Positions 21,957-32,801 of a stretch of DNA of 64,000 nt are shown piece by piece (the first letter of the stretch is position 1; each line of letters starts with the position of its first letter). Origin of the DNA: Copromyces sp. CBS 386.78 (lineage: Eukaryota; Ascomycota; Sordariomycetes; Sordariales; Sordariaceae). Below the pieces are notes generated by a model that saw only the letters and a list, made by a program, of their open reading frames with translations, was not told where the DNA came from and did not search any database. The translations under genes were made by a program, and so were the position numbers. Location: assembly GCA_030685235.1 (NCBI GenBank), contig MU839138.1, positions 186,001 to 250,000 on the forward strand, read 5' to 3'.

Positions 21957-22881
21957 ACGATGGTACTTGTATTTGCTTGATTCTTGTGCTGAGGTTGTTA
22001 TGGTATTCTCTCCTCCAAATTCAACGATTTTGCTTCTCTTGTTACCTTGAATTCGCGACTCAGCGTATTCTTTCCATAGAAGAGTATGGCTTTGACAAAC
22101 GTGGGCGTGATGTAGATAGGTGGCGTACCTAGAAACCCTTGATTCAAACGCGTACAACAATGAAGCGACCATGTCTCCGTCGGGGATGTCTCGGTAATCT
22201 CACTGCCTAGAGCCGAAACTTGAATGGAACTAGGATGTTGTGCTAGAACGTGCTTTTGCTCCTGTCAGCTTTGAAGATCACAAGGCAGTATCTAAACCTA
22301 GGTACACTACCTGTACACAAGGAGGTCGTGATGTCACGAAGCACCACAAACAACCATCTCGAGCCCTTTGCGCTTGAGACTGGAGGTATCAGTTAGCTTC
22401 AGGTGAATAGAACCTAGGTATTGGGTGTGAAGGGAGGATTAGCACGGCAATCTTCGCTTCCGATGGTTTGCATTTATTGCCACGCTCGTAGCCAAATTTG
22501 GATTGTGCGGGCTTCCCGAAGTTAGCTGATCTATCTCACTCAAATACCCTTCCTCTCTTAGCTCAGTCCAGACCGGCCTTAGCTTCCAATAGCTCGCTAT
22601 TCATGTCTTGTGAGCACAGCTAAGCTCAGCTCAGAGTGAAGTTCAGCCAGCCTTAGTGATGCATCTTCGAGGATTCTCGGGCCAGTATCGAAATTAAAGA
22701 GGCTTCAGAGCCCGTAGGTTTCCAAATTCTTTGCATTGTGTTCTTCAGGCACTTCTACCTCCTCTCAGACAATATCGTTACCTCTACTCAAACTCTTGAT
22801 AGGCGACAAGCCTTTTTACCTACCTAGTACCTACCTACCTATCCTCCCATTTTCCTCTGAACTCCCCTATCAATCGTCGAA
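21957..22881. promoter_or_regulatory. Spacer and presumed promoter of the PI-PLC gene
   Basis: No gene seen. It holds several CCTAGGT-type palindromes (about 22297, 22412) and a TACCTACC run directly upstream of the PI-PLC start (about 22817-22842). CT-rich sequence before the ATG is typical of a fungal 5' leader. Confidence 0.4.
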
Positions 22882-24930
22882 ATGCCCACCTGGACCACCC
22901 CCGCGCCTCTGGTACCCAATGGAGCTGCTCCCCATGGCTCTCCAATTCTTGTGCCCTTCAAGGCTGAGATCTGGTGTTTCTGGGTCAACAGAGACGCAAA
23001 CGACGCTACCAGATACAACATTGCCTACACCAAGACCAATCAAACTGGCTGGGATGCCATGAGCTTCGTGGATGATACAGTCAGAAATCCCGATACCGGC
23101 GCAATCGAATCGTCAACTAGTACCGTGAAGAAATATGATATTCATCCGGTCGGTAAATCTCAGCAACCTCTCATCGGCGCGGCCGTGTTGGGGCCTGACT
23201 TGCACTTGGTGTTCACCACGATAAACACTGCCAACGGCATACCCCAGCTTCGTCATCTCAAACTCGGGACACAGACCGGCGGCACATGGGAGCTTTTGCC
23301 TGATACTCCAGCTCAAGGCATCGCCGGCGGTCTGAACCTGATTTCGTTCAACGCTCAACTTGCGCTGGCGTGGCTCGACGGAAATGGAGCCAGGATGGGT
23401 GCCATCTATCGCGGCAATGCCCAGTGGGAGATGATTCAGATGCCGAACGAGTCTCCGGCCGTCAGACCTGGGTCAGCCATGGCTACCGTCACCGAGGGCT
23501 CGTCGCTCCACCTCTTGACTTTCAGCCCGGGCCAATATGCCAACGTTATTGACTTTGTCGTCGACTTTTCCGGACAGCCTCCGCAGCCGGTTGTGCGGCA
23601 GGAGTCAATTCCTACGGGCTTCTCCGCCGATGCGTTGTCTGCTTCCAGCTTCCAGGAGTTCATCTTCTGGGTCCTCCACAACCCGGCCACGGGACGGTTC
23701 AAGATCATGCAGTACAGTCAGGGAAGGAATCTCAAAGAGATCATCGGCCTGGACGCCAGAGCCGCAACCATTCCAGCAATCCAGGTGGCCAAGAATGCGT
23801 GCTACTGTGTCTGGCTCGACACTGCGACAAGAACGCTGACCTACTCCATCAAGACAGCACTCATCATGCCTGTCACCATGAACAGGTGGATGACGGGGCT
23901 CGGTGACGACTTGAGCATTAACAGGCTGACAATCCCCGGAACGCACGACAGCGGCGCGGTGAGCATTACTCCCTACGTCGGGTGTCATATGACGACCATC
24001 CAGCAGCAGCTTGAGAACGGCATCCGGTATTTCGACCTGAGAGCGGGCTACGGCTTTCGCAGCAACAAGAGCAAGCCGGTGGTCCATCACGCCGTCTATT
24101 CGATTTTCGCAAAGAAGCCCGGTACCAACCCGCTGGACATTCGGAGCCACTTTGACGACCTGGAGATTGAGGACGTGTTCAAGACCTTTTACGAGTTTCT
24201 CGACAAGAACCCCGGCGAAGGCCTCATCGTGCAGATCAAGCGCGACAATTTCGACGAGGACAAGAAAGTCCTCAAGGACGCCGAGCTCATGAAGCTGGCA
24301 AACGACATCTGGGAGCTTATCCAGCTTCGCCCCTCGGCGTGGATCTTGACAAACTCGTTGCCGACCCTGGGGCAGCTCCGTGGCAAGATCCAGCTGGTCC
24401 GGCGCTTTGTCCACGGCATCACCCCCGACCAGCCACAAATTCATGAAACATATGGCATCCCGGTGGCCAGGGTGTGGGTTGACAAGGCCAAGAACGACCT
24501 GATCAGGACGAGTTCGGACTTTGCCATCCGCCTGCAGGACTACTTTGATCTAACATCGACGGATGGCGGCGTCGAGCCCATAGGCGCAAAATGGGCGCTT
24601 GTCGAGCGGATGCTCAACGAGGCGTGGCTAGCCGGACAGGCGGGAGCGACGGCCGTTGATGCTTCCACCTGGTTCATCAATTTCTCCAGTGGAATGTCGT
24701 TTCCACGCAAGGATTTCCCGCTCGGGTACCAGGCGCACTCGGTCGCAACCGGCTTCTTTTACGGTTCCTGGTCCCCGTTGGCTGATCCGTACGGAGTCAA
24801 CGGCCATCTGCTCAAATATTTCAACCATCCGGCGCAACAGAAGGGTGGGCATGGTACCATCGTTATGGACTTTCCGGAACAGCCCGTTGACTTGATTCCG
24901 GCCTTGGTGCGTAGCAACTTTGCGGACTGA
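22882..24930 (+). CDS. PI-PLC X-domain protein with N-terminal propeller-like half (682 aa)
   Basis: A single open frame from ATG. Residues about 338-510 hold a bacterial-type phosphatidylinositol phospholipase C X domain. It shows IPGTHDSGA with the first catalytic His at 355 and Asp at 356, FDLRAG with Asp385 and Arg387, and VVHHAVYS with the second catalytic His at 402 or 403. Spacing is close to that of Bacillus PI-PLC. Such enzymes cleave phosphatidylinositol or GPI anchors without calcium. Residues 1-330 contain about six repeats of a strand pattern around aromatic blocks (IWCFWVN, LHLVFTT, LALAWLD, LHLLTFS, EFIFWVL, CYCVWLD), which suggests a beta-propeller, possibly lectin-like. There is no signal peptide, no EF-hand and no Y or C2 domain, so it is not the eukaryotic PLC-delta type. 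It lies next to two helical, possibly membrane-active proteins. Confidence 0.9.
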   Translation: MPTWTTPAPLVPNGAAPHGSPILVPFKAEIWCFWVNRDANDATRYNIAYTKTNQTGWDAMSFVDDTVRNPDTGAIESSTSTVKKYDIHPVGKSQQPLIGAAVLGPDLHLVFTTINTANGIPQLRHLKLGTQTGGTWELLPDTPAQGIAGGLNLISFNAQLALAWLDGNGARMGAIYRGNAQWEMIQMPNESPAVRPGSAMATVTEGSSLHLLTFSPGQYANVIDFVVDFSGQPPQPVVRQESIPTGFSADALSASSFQEFIFWVLHNPATGRFKIMQYSQGRNLKEIIGLDARAATIPAIQVAKNACYCVWLDTATRTLTYSIKTALIMPVTMNRWMTGLGDDLSINRLTIPGTHDSGAVSITPYVGCHMTTIQQQLENGIRYFDLRAGYGFRSNKSKPVVHHAVYSIFAKKPGTNPLDIRSHFDDLEIEDVFKTFYEFLDKNPGEGLIVQIKRDNFDEDKKVLKDAELMKLANDIWELIQLRPSAWILTNSLPTLGQLRGKIQLVRRFVHGITPDQPQIHETYGIPVARVWVDKAKNDLIRTSSDFAIRLQDYFDLTSTDGGVEPIGAKWALVERMLNEAWLAGQAGATAVDASTWFINFSSGMSFPRKDFPLGYQAHSVATGFFYGSWSPLADPYGVNGHLLKYFNHPAQQKGGHGTIVMDFPEQPVDLIPALVRSNFAD

Positions 24931-25168
24931 GCGTTACAGTTGGGAGACCAGGTAATTGCGTGCGGGGTTGATGTCTGGAACTTTCGTAGTTGAGCTGGTT
25001 CGGTGGATAATGCAAATAGGCTTTCGATTATGCATACCTCATGCAGTTTTGAGCACTGAATGTATTAGGTTGTCCTGTAATCCGTTATCGATATCGTGAA
25101 AACAGAAGCAAAAATGAAGAGCAAGCAAGAGTAAAAAGAAAATGGAAAAAAGAAAAAAGAAGAAAAAA
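24931..25168. other. Short spacer between PI-PLC and 5S rRNA genes
   Basis: Contains the PI-PLC 3' flank and an A-rich tract that is the 5S terminator on the opposite strand. No gene. Confidence 0.5.
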
Positions 25169-25287
25169 ACATACAACACCAGGGATTCGCTGGTCGTCAC
25201 CGACCCAACTACTAGTCTGGCCCTCACTGGCTTATCTATGGGAGAGCGGACGGGATCCCGAGTTTTCCAGTGGGTATGGTCGTATGT
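25169..25287 (-). rRNA. 5S ribosomal RNA
   Basis: On the minus strand this 119-base segment starts ACATACGACCATACCCACTG and ends GGTGTTGTATGT. It contains the internal control region and the block AGTAGTTGGGTCGGTGACGA. The two ends pair (ACATAC with GTATGT), and an RNA polymerase III terminator of seven T follows directly. It appears intact and closely resembles the main Neurospora 5S type. A single dispersed copy between protein genes, rather than an array, is the norm in Pezizomycotina. Confidence 0.95.
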
Positions 25288-26175
25288 GATTGTTAGTCGC
25301 CAAAGTTTATCTTATCAAGGCTACTGCGGGGTGGGAATGAATGTAGTCCCGAACCAACCTCTCAGACTCGCGAACTGTTCGGATTTTAAACACCCGACGA
25401 GACACTCAACCAGTACACCGCAACTAAACACCAAGCTTCTTCTTCAAAAGTATTTTCTTATTCATCTGAATTATAGTACAGTTGCCAAGCAACCTAACGT
25501 GTCTACATATGTGCCCACCATCTATGTACTTAAGTGATCGATCCGTACAGCTGCGCAGCACCCTCGAATTCCAAGACAATAGTGACAGCGTTGACAAGCA
25601 AAACCGCCAACTGACCCGGTTATGTTATGTCCATCTACCACATCCACGCTCCACGCACAAACCTCGTTGATATGTACAGCCACTTCCTCTTCTCTGCGTG
25701 TCTTTTTTGTCTTCCTGTCTCGCTTCCATACCAGACAAGATATCCTCCCTGCCTCCTGAAAGTAATGCAGTGTCTCGACATGCCGTGATGTTTTGTTGTG
25801 CGCAATGAACTTCCGTCCAACTAAACTCAACTCCAGCAACTCAACTCATGCCCTTCTTCGTTCGAGTCTTCAACGCAAAAGAGCAAAGACCAACGATGAC
25901 AACAGCAACAAAGCGGAGATCACACCAACAACAAAAGCAACGCGAGAAGCAAAACCCAGCAAGACAAAACAGAACAACACACAAAAAGGTACAACAGTCA
26001 CACCCTTGCCCCTTTCGCTGAAATTTTTTTGTTTGAAATTCATTTTACATTTTTACTTCATTTCCTCACTGCTTGTTGAACATCCCCACCCTGCCCCTTT
26101 TTTTAGCCACCGTGGCCTACCTGGTTGTCCCTTTCCTCTCTTCCAGCCTGGTCTTAGTGGCTGTCACTCCCCTCT
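25288..26175. other. Spacer between 5S rRNA and the RING-protein gene
   Basis: Upstream flank of the 5S gene and 3' flank of the minus-strand RING gene. No supported coding sequence. Confidence 0.5.
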
Positions 26176-26496
26176 TCAACGTCGTGATCGCCATTCCCAT
26201 CCGTGGTTCCACCTCTCCCCGTTGTACCTGCCCTCAGTGGGTGTGCTGCTCCGGCTGCGGTCCCAATCACGGTCATAGTCCCAGTCCGGGTTGTAGTCCC
26301 GGCTCCGGTTGCAGTCCTGGCTCCGGTTGCGGTTCCGGTTGTTGTCGCGCCTGCTGTTGCCTGCACCCCAGTCCCACTGGCCAGATCCACTGCCGTAAAC
26401 CCCCCGAGCTTGAACCTCGGCCCCAGGCCCCGTCCCAGGCTCTGACCTCCTTAACCACCCCGACCTCACTCTCGCTCCGGTGGGCCAGTATGATAT

Positions 26497-29400
26497 CTAA
26501 TCATCATACCTCGCCGCCTCCCTCTCCGCCTCCAGCCTCCTCATCCTCTCCTCCTCATCCTCCATCGAGATAGCAACCACTTCTCCTCTTCCCCTGGCGG
26601 TCCTACCACCACCTCCACTCTCCTTTCTTCTGCTCTTTGACTCCCGCTCATCATCCTTGTCACCACCACCGCCGCCGCCTCGGCTTTCCCGACTCCGCTT
26701 GCTTCCCGCCAGACTAAAGCTCGATGCAAGACTAGCCATCCGCCTCGTCTCCTTGAGCAAACGCTCGCGATCACGAGCGGCGCGCTCGGCGGCGTGCGGG
26801 TCTAGAGAGCCGTTAGCGGCTGGTCCTAAACCAGCACCGGCGGCAGCGTTGTGGGAAGAAGCGAGCGAGGAGCGTCGGTCGGGGTGGACGCTGTCAGCTG
26901 CAGTAACGGTAGCGCCATCAGCATCGTGGGCATTGGAGGAAGACTTCTTGGACGAACGATGTCTATCCGAGCGGTCCCTGTGACTTTCCCTATCCCTGTC
27001 GCGATCACGATCACGCTCATCTCTGTGACTGCGGCCGTCCCTATCTCTTTCACGATCTCCTCGATCGCCGCGGTCACGATCACGGCGGCTGCTGCTGCCG
27101 TGGCCGCCGCCTCCTTCCTTACGGTCTTTGCGGTCGGAACGATGGTCCCTGTCCCGGTCCCTATCACGATCACGATCGTCGCGGTGGCTGCCCCTGCCGC
27201 TGTCTCTGTTGTCCCGGTCCGAACGGTCACGGTCGCGGCGGCTGCTGCTGCTGTGGCCCTCTTTGCGATCCTTGCGGTCGGAACGGGACTCGCGCTCTCT
27301 ATCGCGCTCCTTATCGCGGTCTGAACGGTCGCGACGCTTCTCCGAGTCACGTTCCTTACGGCTGCTGCGGTGGGACCGGCGGGATGACTCTTCGCCGGCA
27401 GCGCCGGGGGCGGGAGGGGATGCGGATCGCGAACGTTCCTGGTTGGCGCCGCCTTCTTCGTCGGCTACAGTGGCAGAGGTGTGTTTCCTCCTGTGCCTTC
27501 TGCTGGTGCTGGAGTGGCCGTGTTGTTGGTCATCGCCATCGTTGTTGGTTACTTCGGCGCCGTTAGCGGCGTCAGTGCCACCGGGACTAGCGGAGCGCTG
27601 ACGTCTTTCTCTGCGCCGGTCACGGTGCTCCTTGCGCTCATCGGCATTGGGGGAATAGGATCGTTCGCGACGATCTCTGCGCTCACGCTCTCTGTCCCTA
27701 TCTGAGCGCTCACGATGGTAGTAGTCTCGGTCCCTGTCATCTCTTCCGCCGTGGTAGTCATCATCCCTATCCCGGGACCTAGACCGGCCTCGGTCGGCGG
27801 TCGCGGAGGGACTGGCAAACCGAGATCCATGGTGGGACGAACCAGCGCCGCCGTGACCAAAGGAGTTGGGCGTTTGCGGCTTGTTCTCATTATCTACCCA
27901 GCCTCTAGCTTGGAGATGTTTGATACTGGTGTTGGGAAGTCCTCTGAGCATGGCCTTGGGGCCCTTGGGCGCATTGGCGGGCACATCTGGATTGACCGGC
28001 GGGGGTTGGGGAGGTCCAAGGGGCATCATGCCACCCATGGGTCCGTAACCATCACCTCCCATACCCATACCAAATCCTCCGGGGCCGTTCCAGCCGTTGT
28101 TGAAGCCCATGTTGCCGCCGAAGCCGCCAGGTCCCATAAAGCCTGGGCCGTCGCCAGGGTACATGCCTTCGGGGCCACCGTTCATGTAGCCATTGTGGGC
28201 GTAGCCTTCGTCACCTTCTGCGCCCGCATCGGGGTTTGTGGCATCACCGTTGGGTGAGGTGGTAGCGTTCTCGGCATCACCATCAGTCTCAGCAGCAGCA
28301 GGAGGCTTAGCTTCACCGTCAGCTCCTTGAGCCTCTTGTTCAGCGGCGTCGCCATCTTCGGTCTCCTTCTTTGCGTCTTCGCGTAACGAGCGGCCAAACT
28401 CGTCCACGTTCGGGTCAGCACTTGCAGCACCCTCGGGTTTGTTCTCTGTGTTGCCATCTTGAGAAGCGCCACTGACGCTGCCGCCAGGGAAACCACCGTT
28501 GTGCATGGAGCCACCCATGCCTGCCCCGTACTGCTGGTTCGGATAGTTTTGGTCTGCTCCGTAGTTGCCGCCCATTCCCATCGGGCCGTTCATGCCGCCC
28601 ATGTTGCCGTAGCCGTTGTTGTAGCCGCCACGACCGCCATAGCCGCCACCATAGCCGTAGCCTCCTCGGCCACGTCCTCTACCACCACGGAATCCGTATC
28701 CACCCCGGCGATAGTCATTGAACTGGCCGTTGCCATAATTACCTTGATTGAAGTTGCCTTGCTGGAAGGAGCCAGAGTTAAACGAGCCATAATCACCATT
28801 GCCCATGCCAGAAGCATTTGGATGATTGAAATTATCTTGGCCGACATTCCATGATGACTGCTGCCCGTTCCAGTTATTATTCGATTCATTGCCGCCTGCG
28901 CCGCTAAATCCTCCCATTCCCATGTTCATGCCGTTCATGCCCATGCCAGAAAAACCCCCGTTCATGTACATTTGCTGCATCGCGCTCATCGGATCCATGT
29001 TCATGCCGGGCATGCCTGTGTCATCGGCAGTTAGTTATCTGGTTGTTTGTGGAGAAAGGAACGCATATCGAGGTGAACTAACCCATCATTGGAAAGCCAT
29101 TTTGCATGGCCATCATCATTTGCATCTGGTCAAAGCCGCCAGTAAAGTTCAGGGGGAAGCCGTTCATGCCGAATCCGAATGCTCCAGCAGACTTTGGTTG
29201 TGCGTCGTCGTCCTCGGCGTTCTCTTCGTTCTCTTCGCCGTCCTTTGTCTCTTCGGGGTTTTCGGCCGCGTCACCCTCTCCCTCGGCGGGCGCTCCGTCG
29301 GTTATTGTGTCATCGGCAGCACTTTTGGTATGGTTTTCGGTAGCCTGTCATCTGGTCAGTTACCGAAGGTCATGGCCAGCAATCTCTGACCGGTTTCGCT

Positions 29401-30042
29401 TACATCTTGGTCGGCTTCCTGGTCCGCCGAGTCAGCACTCTCTACCTTGGGAGCTTCTTCTCCCTCTTGGCCCTCGGCTCCTGCATGTTCTTCTCCGGCA
29501 CCTTGCTCATCAGCCGCCGGCGCAGGCTCTTCTGGCTGCTGCTGCTGCTGGTGCTCTGGTACGGGGGCCTGTTCCTCAGGGGCCGAATCGCTGGGCAAAG
29601 GTAGCTGTGGTGCCGTGGTAGACACTGGTGTTGACTCAATCGGAGTAGGAGGGGCTGACTCCCTGGCGCGTGCGTCCTGTTGTTTCTTTAAATATGTCTT
29701 GAGGAAGACTCTGATGGTGGTCCGTAGAGACTTGTGTGGTTTGGCGTCCTCAGCCGAGAGCGGCGAGTGTTCGCATACGGGACAAGAGGTAGGTAGAGTT
29801 GACCGGCAGTCTTCGCAAATGGTTTGTTCGCAGCAGGGCAACCTGAACGCATTCGCAGCCAATCTACTGCAGATGGCGCATTTCAGTTTCGCCGGGATGT
29901 CTTCTGGGCTCAGAGACCTATTGTAGTCGTCAGTACGTCTGTCATCAGAGTGTCTTCTGGACAGAGTCTGCGGGGATATGGCGGGGTAGGAGACCAACCT
30001 GATGAGCTCGGCCTGAGCCTCTTCTGATAACATGGCCGCCAT
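26497..30042 (-). CDS. RBBP6/Mpe1-like RING protein with long Gly- and Arg/Asp-rich tail
   Basis: Exons 29404-30042, 29083-29344 and 26497-29015 give 1139 aa. Residues 55-90 hold eight Cys in the C4C4 order of RBBP6/Mpe1 RING fingers (CAICSR, LPCCEQTICEDC, CPVC). That family acts in pre-mRNA 3'-end processing and ubiquitination, so a nuclear role is likely. The DWNN domain and zinc knuckle of Mpe1 are absent; only a short N-terminus precedes the RING. The middle is Met/Asn/Gly-rich with RGG motifs, and the C-terminal half is RS/RD-rich as in splicing proteins. Two alternatives exist. An in-frame 81-base intron (29918-29998, good branch site) may remove residues 16-42. A weak 60-base intron (26450-26509) would add an RD-rich exon ending at 26176 and give about 1226 aa. 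Confidence 0.82.
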
Positions 30043-31385
30043 TGCGATTTCCTGCGCTTCAACCTAGGCGCAACCGGCCTCCTAGAGGTAGAGGAGGTGT
30101 AGGAATGAAGAGTCCAAGGACATGGATAGGCGCTCGTCGGCGTCCTGTCTCCCGTGGAAGGTATGAAATATCGCTGAGTGATGTGATCTGCGATCCCTAT
30201 CGTATGAAATGCTGCTCGGTGGTATTGCTTGTTGCGATCAAGGCAAGCCGGAGCTCACGTTGTCGAAGCCCTAGCAGGCTTGAATGATGGGCCTCAAAGG
30301 TTGATGAGGCGCAAATATCTCACAATAAAGTGAGAAAGTGCGTTGTCGAGGTCGTTCTGCCCAAAAGGCGAATTCGTGAGCTGAGGAGAAATCTTGCTGC
30401 AGCAAGTTGCAGTTGCAGTCTGCAAGTTGAAGTGGAAGTGTGGTAGTCGCGTTTTCTCGGCGTTCAAACCGAATGGGGCGCGGGGGATGCGAATTTTTGG
30501 CGGGTCCTGACGCACGTGCCTCCACCGTCTTACACCCCACTATCCGCTTAGGCGGGAAACTTGGGCTTTCAAGGAAGGTACGGACCACTTCCACTTGATT
30601 ACAATACATCGCAGCAGGCATTGAAGCGTGCATCACGTACCAGACAACACGGTAGGAGGTAGCAGTAACCGAGGCTATTCAGTAAGAGAACAACAAGCTC
30701 GTCCACGAGATCAAACGAACTGAATACTTTAGATATCTGACTGTAGTTTGTGATGAAGTGCACGCAGTCCGCTTGTATGGAGTAATGGGTCTAGGCGCAG
30801 TGAGGGCAGGCACCCTTCACTGAACGGTGTTGGTTTAGGTACCAGGTAGCCGTATCAATAGGTAAGATCAGTCAGTCATGCTTATTCATGCCATGGATCA
30901 CAGAAGGTTCGACTTCATCTCTGGACTCAACAACATGACAGGTCCATCAAGATTTCCGTTTCCGTCTTGTTAATCGTGTTGTGACTTTCCATAGTGTCAT
31001 GAGAGTCTGGAAGAATTAGGGATAGTATCACACTTTGACCGATACGCAACGAACCGCTTCAAGGTAAGAATATGTGACACAAACGCCATTAACCTGTTAC
31101 AGCTGGGCCTGTAAATCTTGGTTCGATGATAAGAAATGGAAGTCGGTAAATCAAAAAGAAAAACAAGTATACTCCGTATAAACCCGCCCAATGTGACCAG
31201 CCACTCCGTTAACCCGTCTGTAAAATGCAAAGCTCTTCTGTGTTGTTCGTTAGCCAGATATGGGCCACCTTCATTCTCATCAAGATCCCATTCCACAAGC
31301 ACTGTTCGCGCATTATCCGCATCGTCCGTCGTTGTCTTCTCCGTATTTCTCCTTCTCTTCCCCCCACCCATCCAATCATCTTCCC
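30043..31385. other. Spacer: RING-gene promoter and Rab5 3' flank
   Basis: No convincing coding sequence. The part near 30043 is the promoter of the RING-protein gene and the part near 31385 is the Rab5-type gene's 3' untranslated region. Confidence 0.5.
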
Positions 31386-32226
31386 TTAGCAGGCGCAAGC
31401 TTCCTTTGCGTTGGGATCCCGTGGCCCGTTAAGGTTGACCCTCTGCTCTTCTGTGCGGCTGACGCCGGCATGCGAGGCGCCAGGCCCACGCGCGCTCTTC
31501 AACGACGTCTCGGGAATGGCGTTCGCAATGGCTGTGAAAACCTCGGTAACGTTGTGTCCGGTCTTGGCAGAGGTCTCGAAGAAAAGAAGACCTTCTTCCT
31601 CGGCATATGTCTTGGCTTCCTCGGTCGAGATCTTACGAGCGTCGCCCGAATCCTCCGCATTGTCGTCGCCGTCTCCGGATACCTCGGCAGAGCCGGTCGA
31701 GTCGCTGGTCAGATCCAACTTGTTACCCACGAGCGCAATAACGATGCCGGGAGACGCTTGTCGCTGGAGCTCGGCGACCCAGTGCTTGGCCTTGATGAGC
31801 GAAGTAGGCTTCGTCAGGTCGTAGACTACCAGGGCGGCTTGGGCGTTGCGGTAGTACATGGGCGCCAGAGAGGCAAAGCGCTCCTGGCCTGCTGTATCCC
31901 AAATTTCGAACTTGATCGTCCTCGTAGGAAGGTTGCACTTCTGGGTTAGGAAAGCGGCTGCAGAATAATGTCAGTTGGATTGGTCTGAATGCTGTCGCGA
32001 TGGCTTCAGGACCGTACCTCCTATCGTGGGCTCCTTGTTCTCTTGGAAGTCATTGTTGACGAATCGGAGGACAAGCGACGACTGTGAAACGACATGTTAG
32101 GCTTGTGTTTCTCTCGGTAAGACGGGTTTGGAGCAAGCAAAGAGTGCGCACCTTTCCGACGGCAGCTTCACCTAGAAGCACCAGCTTGACACTGCTGCTT
32201 GGCTTGGGCGCGTTCGTATCGGCCAT
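31386..32226 (-). CDS. Rab5-family small GTPase (Vps21/Ypt5 type), 236 aa
   Basis: Exons 32152-32226, 32018-32081 and 31386-31957. All guanine-binding motifs are present: GEAAVGKSS (P-loop), TIGAAFLTQ (switch I with the Rab5-type Ala-Ala-Phe), [14 protein letters not shown] and ETSAK. The C-terminus Cys-Ala-Cys is a CxC geranylgeranylation signal for membrane anchoring. Rab5 proteins direct early endosome fusion and endocytic traffic. An acidic Ser/Gly/Asp-rich insertion of about 25 residues follows GNKLD, lengthening the G4-G5 loop compared with animal Rab5. The gene is divergent from the Kri1 gene, with about 575 bases between the start codons. Confidence 0.95.
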
Positions 32227-32801
32227 TGTCGTTGAAGTATGATGTTGGTATTATTCGGGCGGATGATTTGCGAAACGGCGGGGCTTGCGGCAGCGAGGAA
32301 CTACAGCAAGGAACGACAACAAGGACAGCTGCCTTTGATAAAGCGACAGCAATGGAGCAGTGGTTGACCGGAGAACGTTGGGCAGGTGCCTGTTGGAAAA
32401 GACAATAGATGTTTGAAGATGGATCGTTGAAAAGTTGGGAATCTGGAGAGTGACGTGACTCGGAAAGCCAGGATCCAGTTGTGGTGCAGCGAACACTGCA
32501 GTGTGCGAATGTGCCACGACGAACGCCTCCAGGCATCGGGCCACGGACTCCAACTTCCCCTCCACGCCAAGAGTCATAGTCTTATATGGTGGACCGTGCG
32601 TAATCTGGTGGCAGGCAATTGACCCAACCTGGCATCTCCACCACTCTGTACAGCTGAAGGGACTGGACTTCCAGGAAGGGCCCCACTAAAAAGTTCACGA
32701 AATTTTGGGGGCGTCACAGTCTCGAGTCTTCCATCTACCATGCGCCGGGATTGATTTTACACCCTTTCGCCCTAGCATCTTCAAATCAAACCAACCCCAA
32801 G
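32227..32801. promoter_or_regulatory. Divergent promoter of Rab5-type and Kri1 genes
   Basis: A 575-base region between two start codons. Near 32701 the motif GAAATTTT resembles the RRPE element of ribosome-biogenesis promoters; with one copy this is only suggestive. Confidence 0.4.

Noticed and set aside
26073..26573. Plus-strand Pro/Ser/Cys-rich frames opposite the RING gene tail
   Set aside because: Their composition follows from the RD-rich coding on the minus strand.
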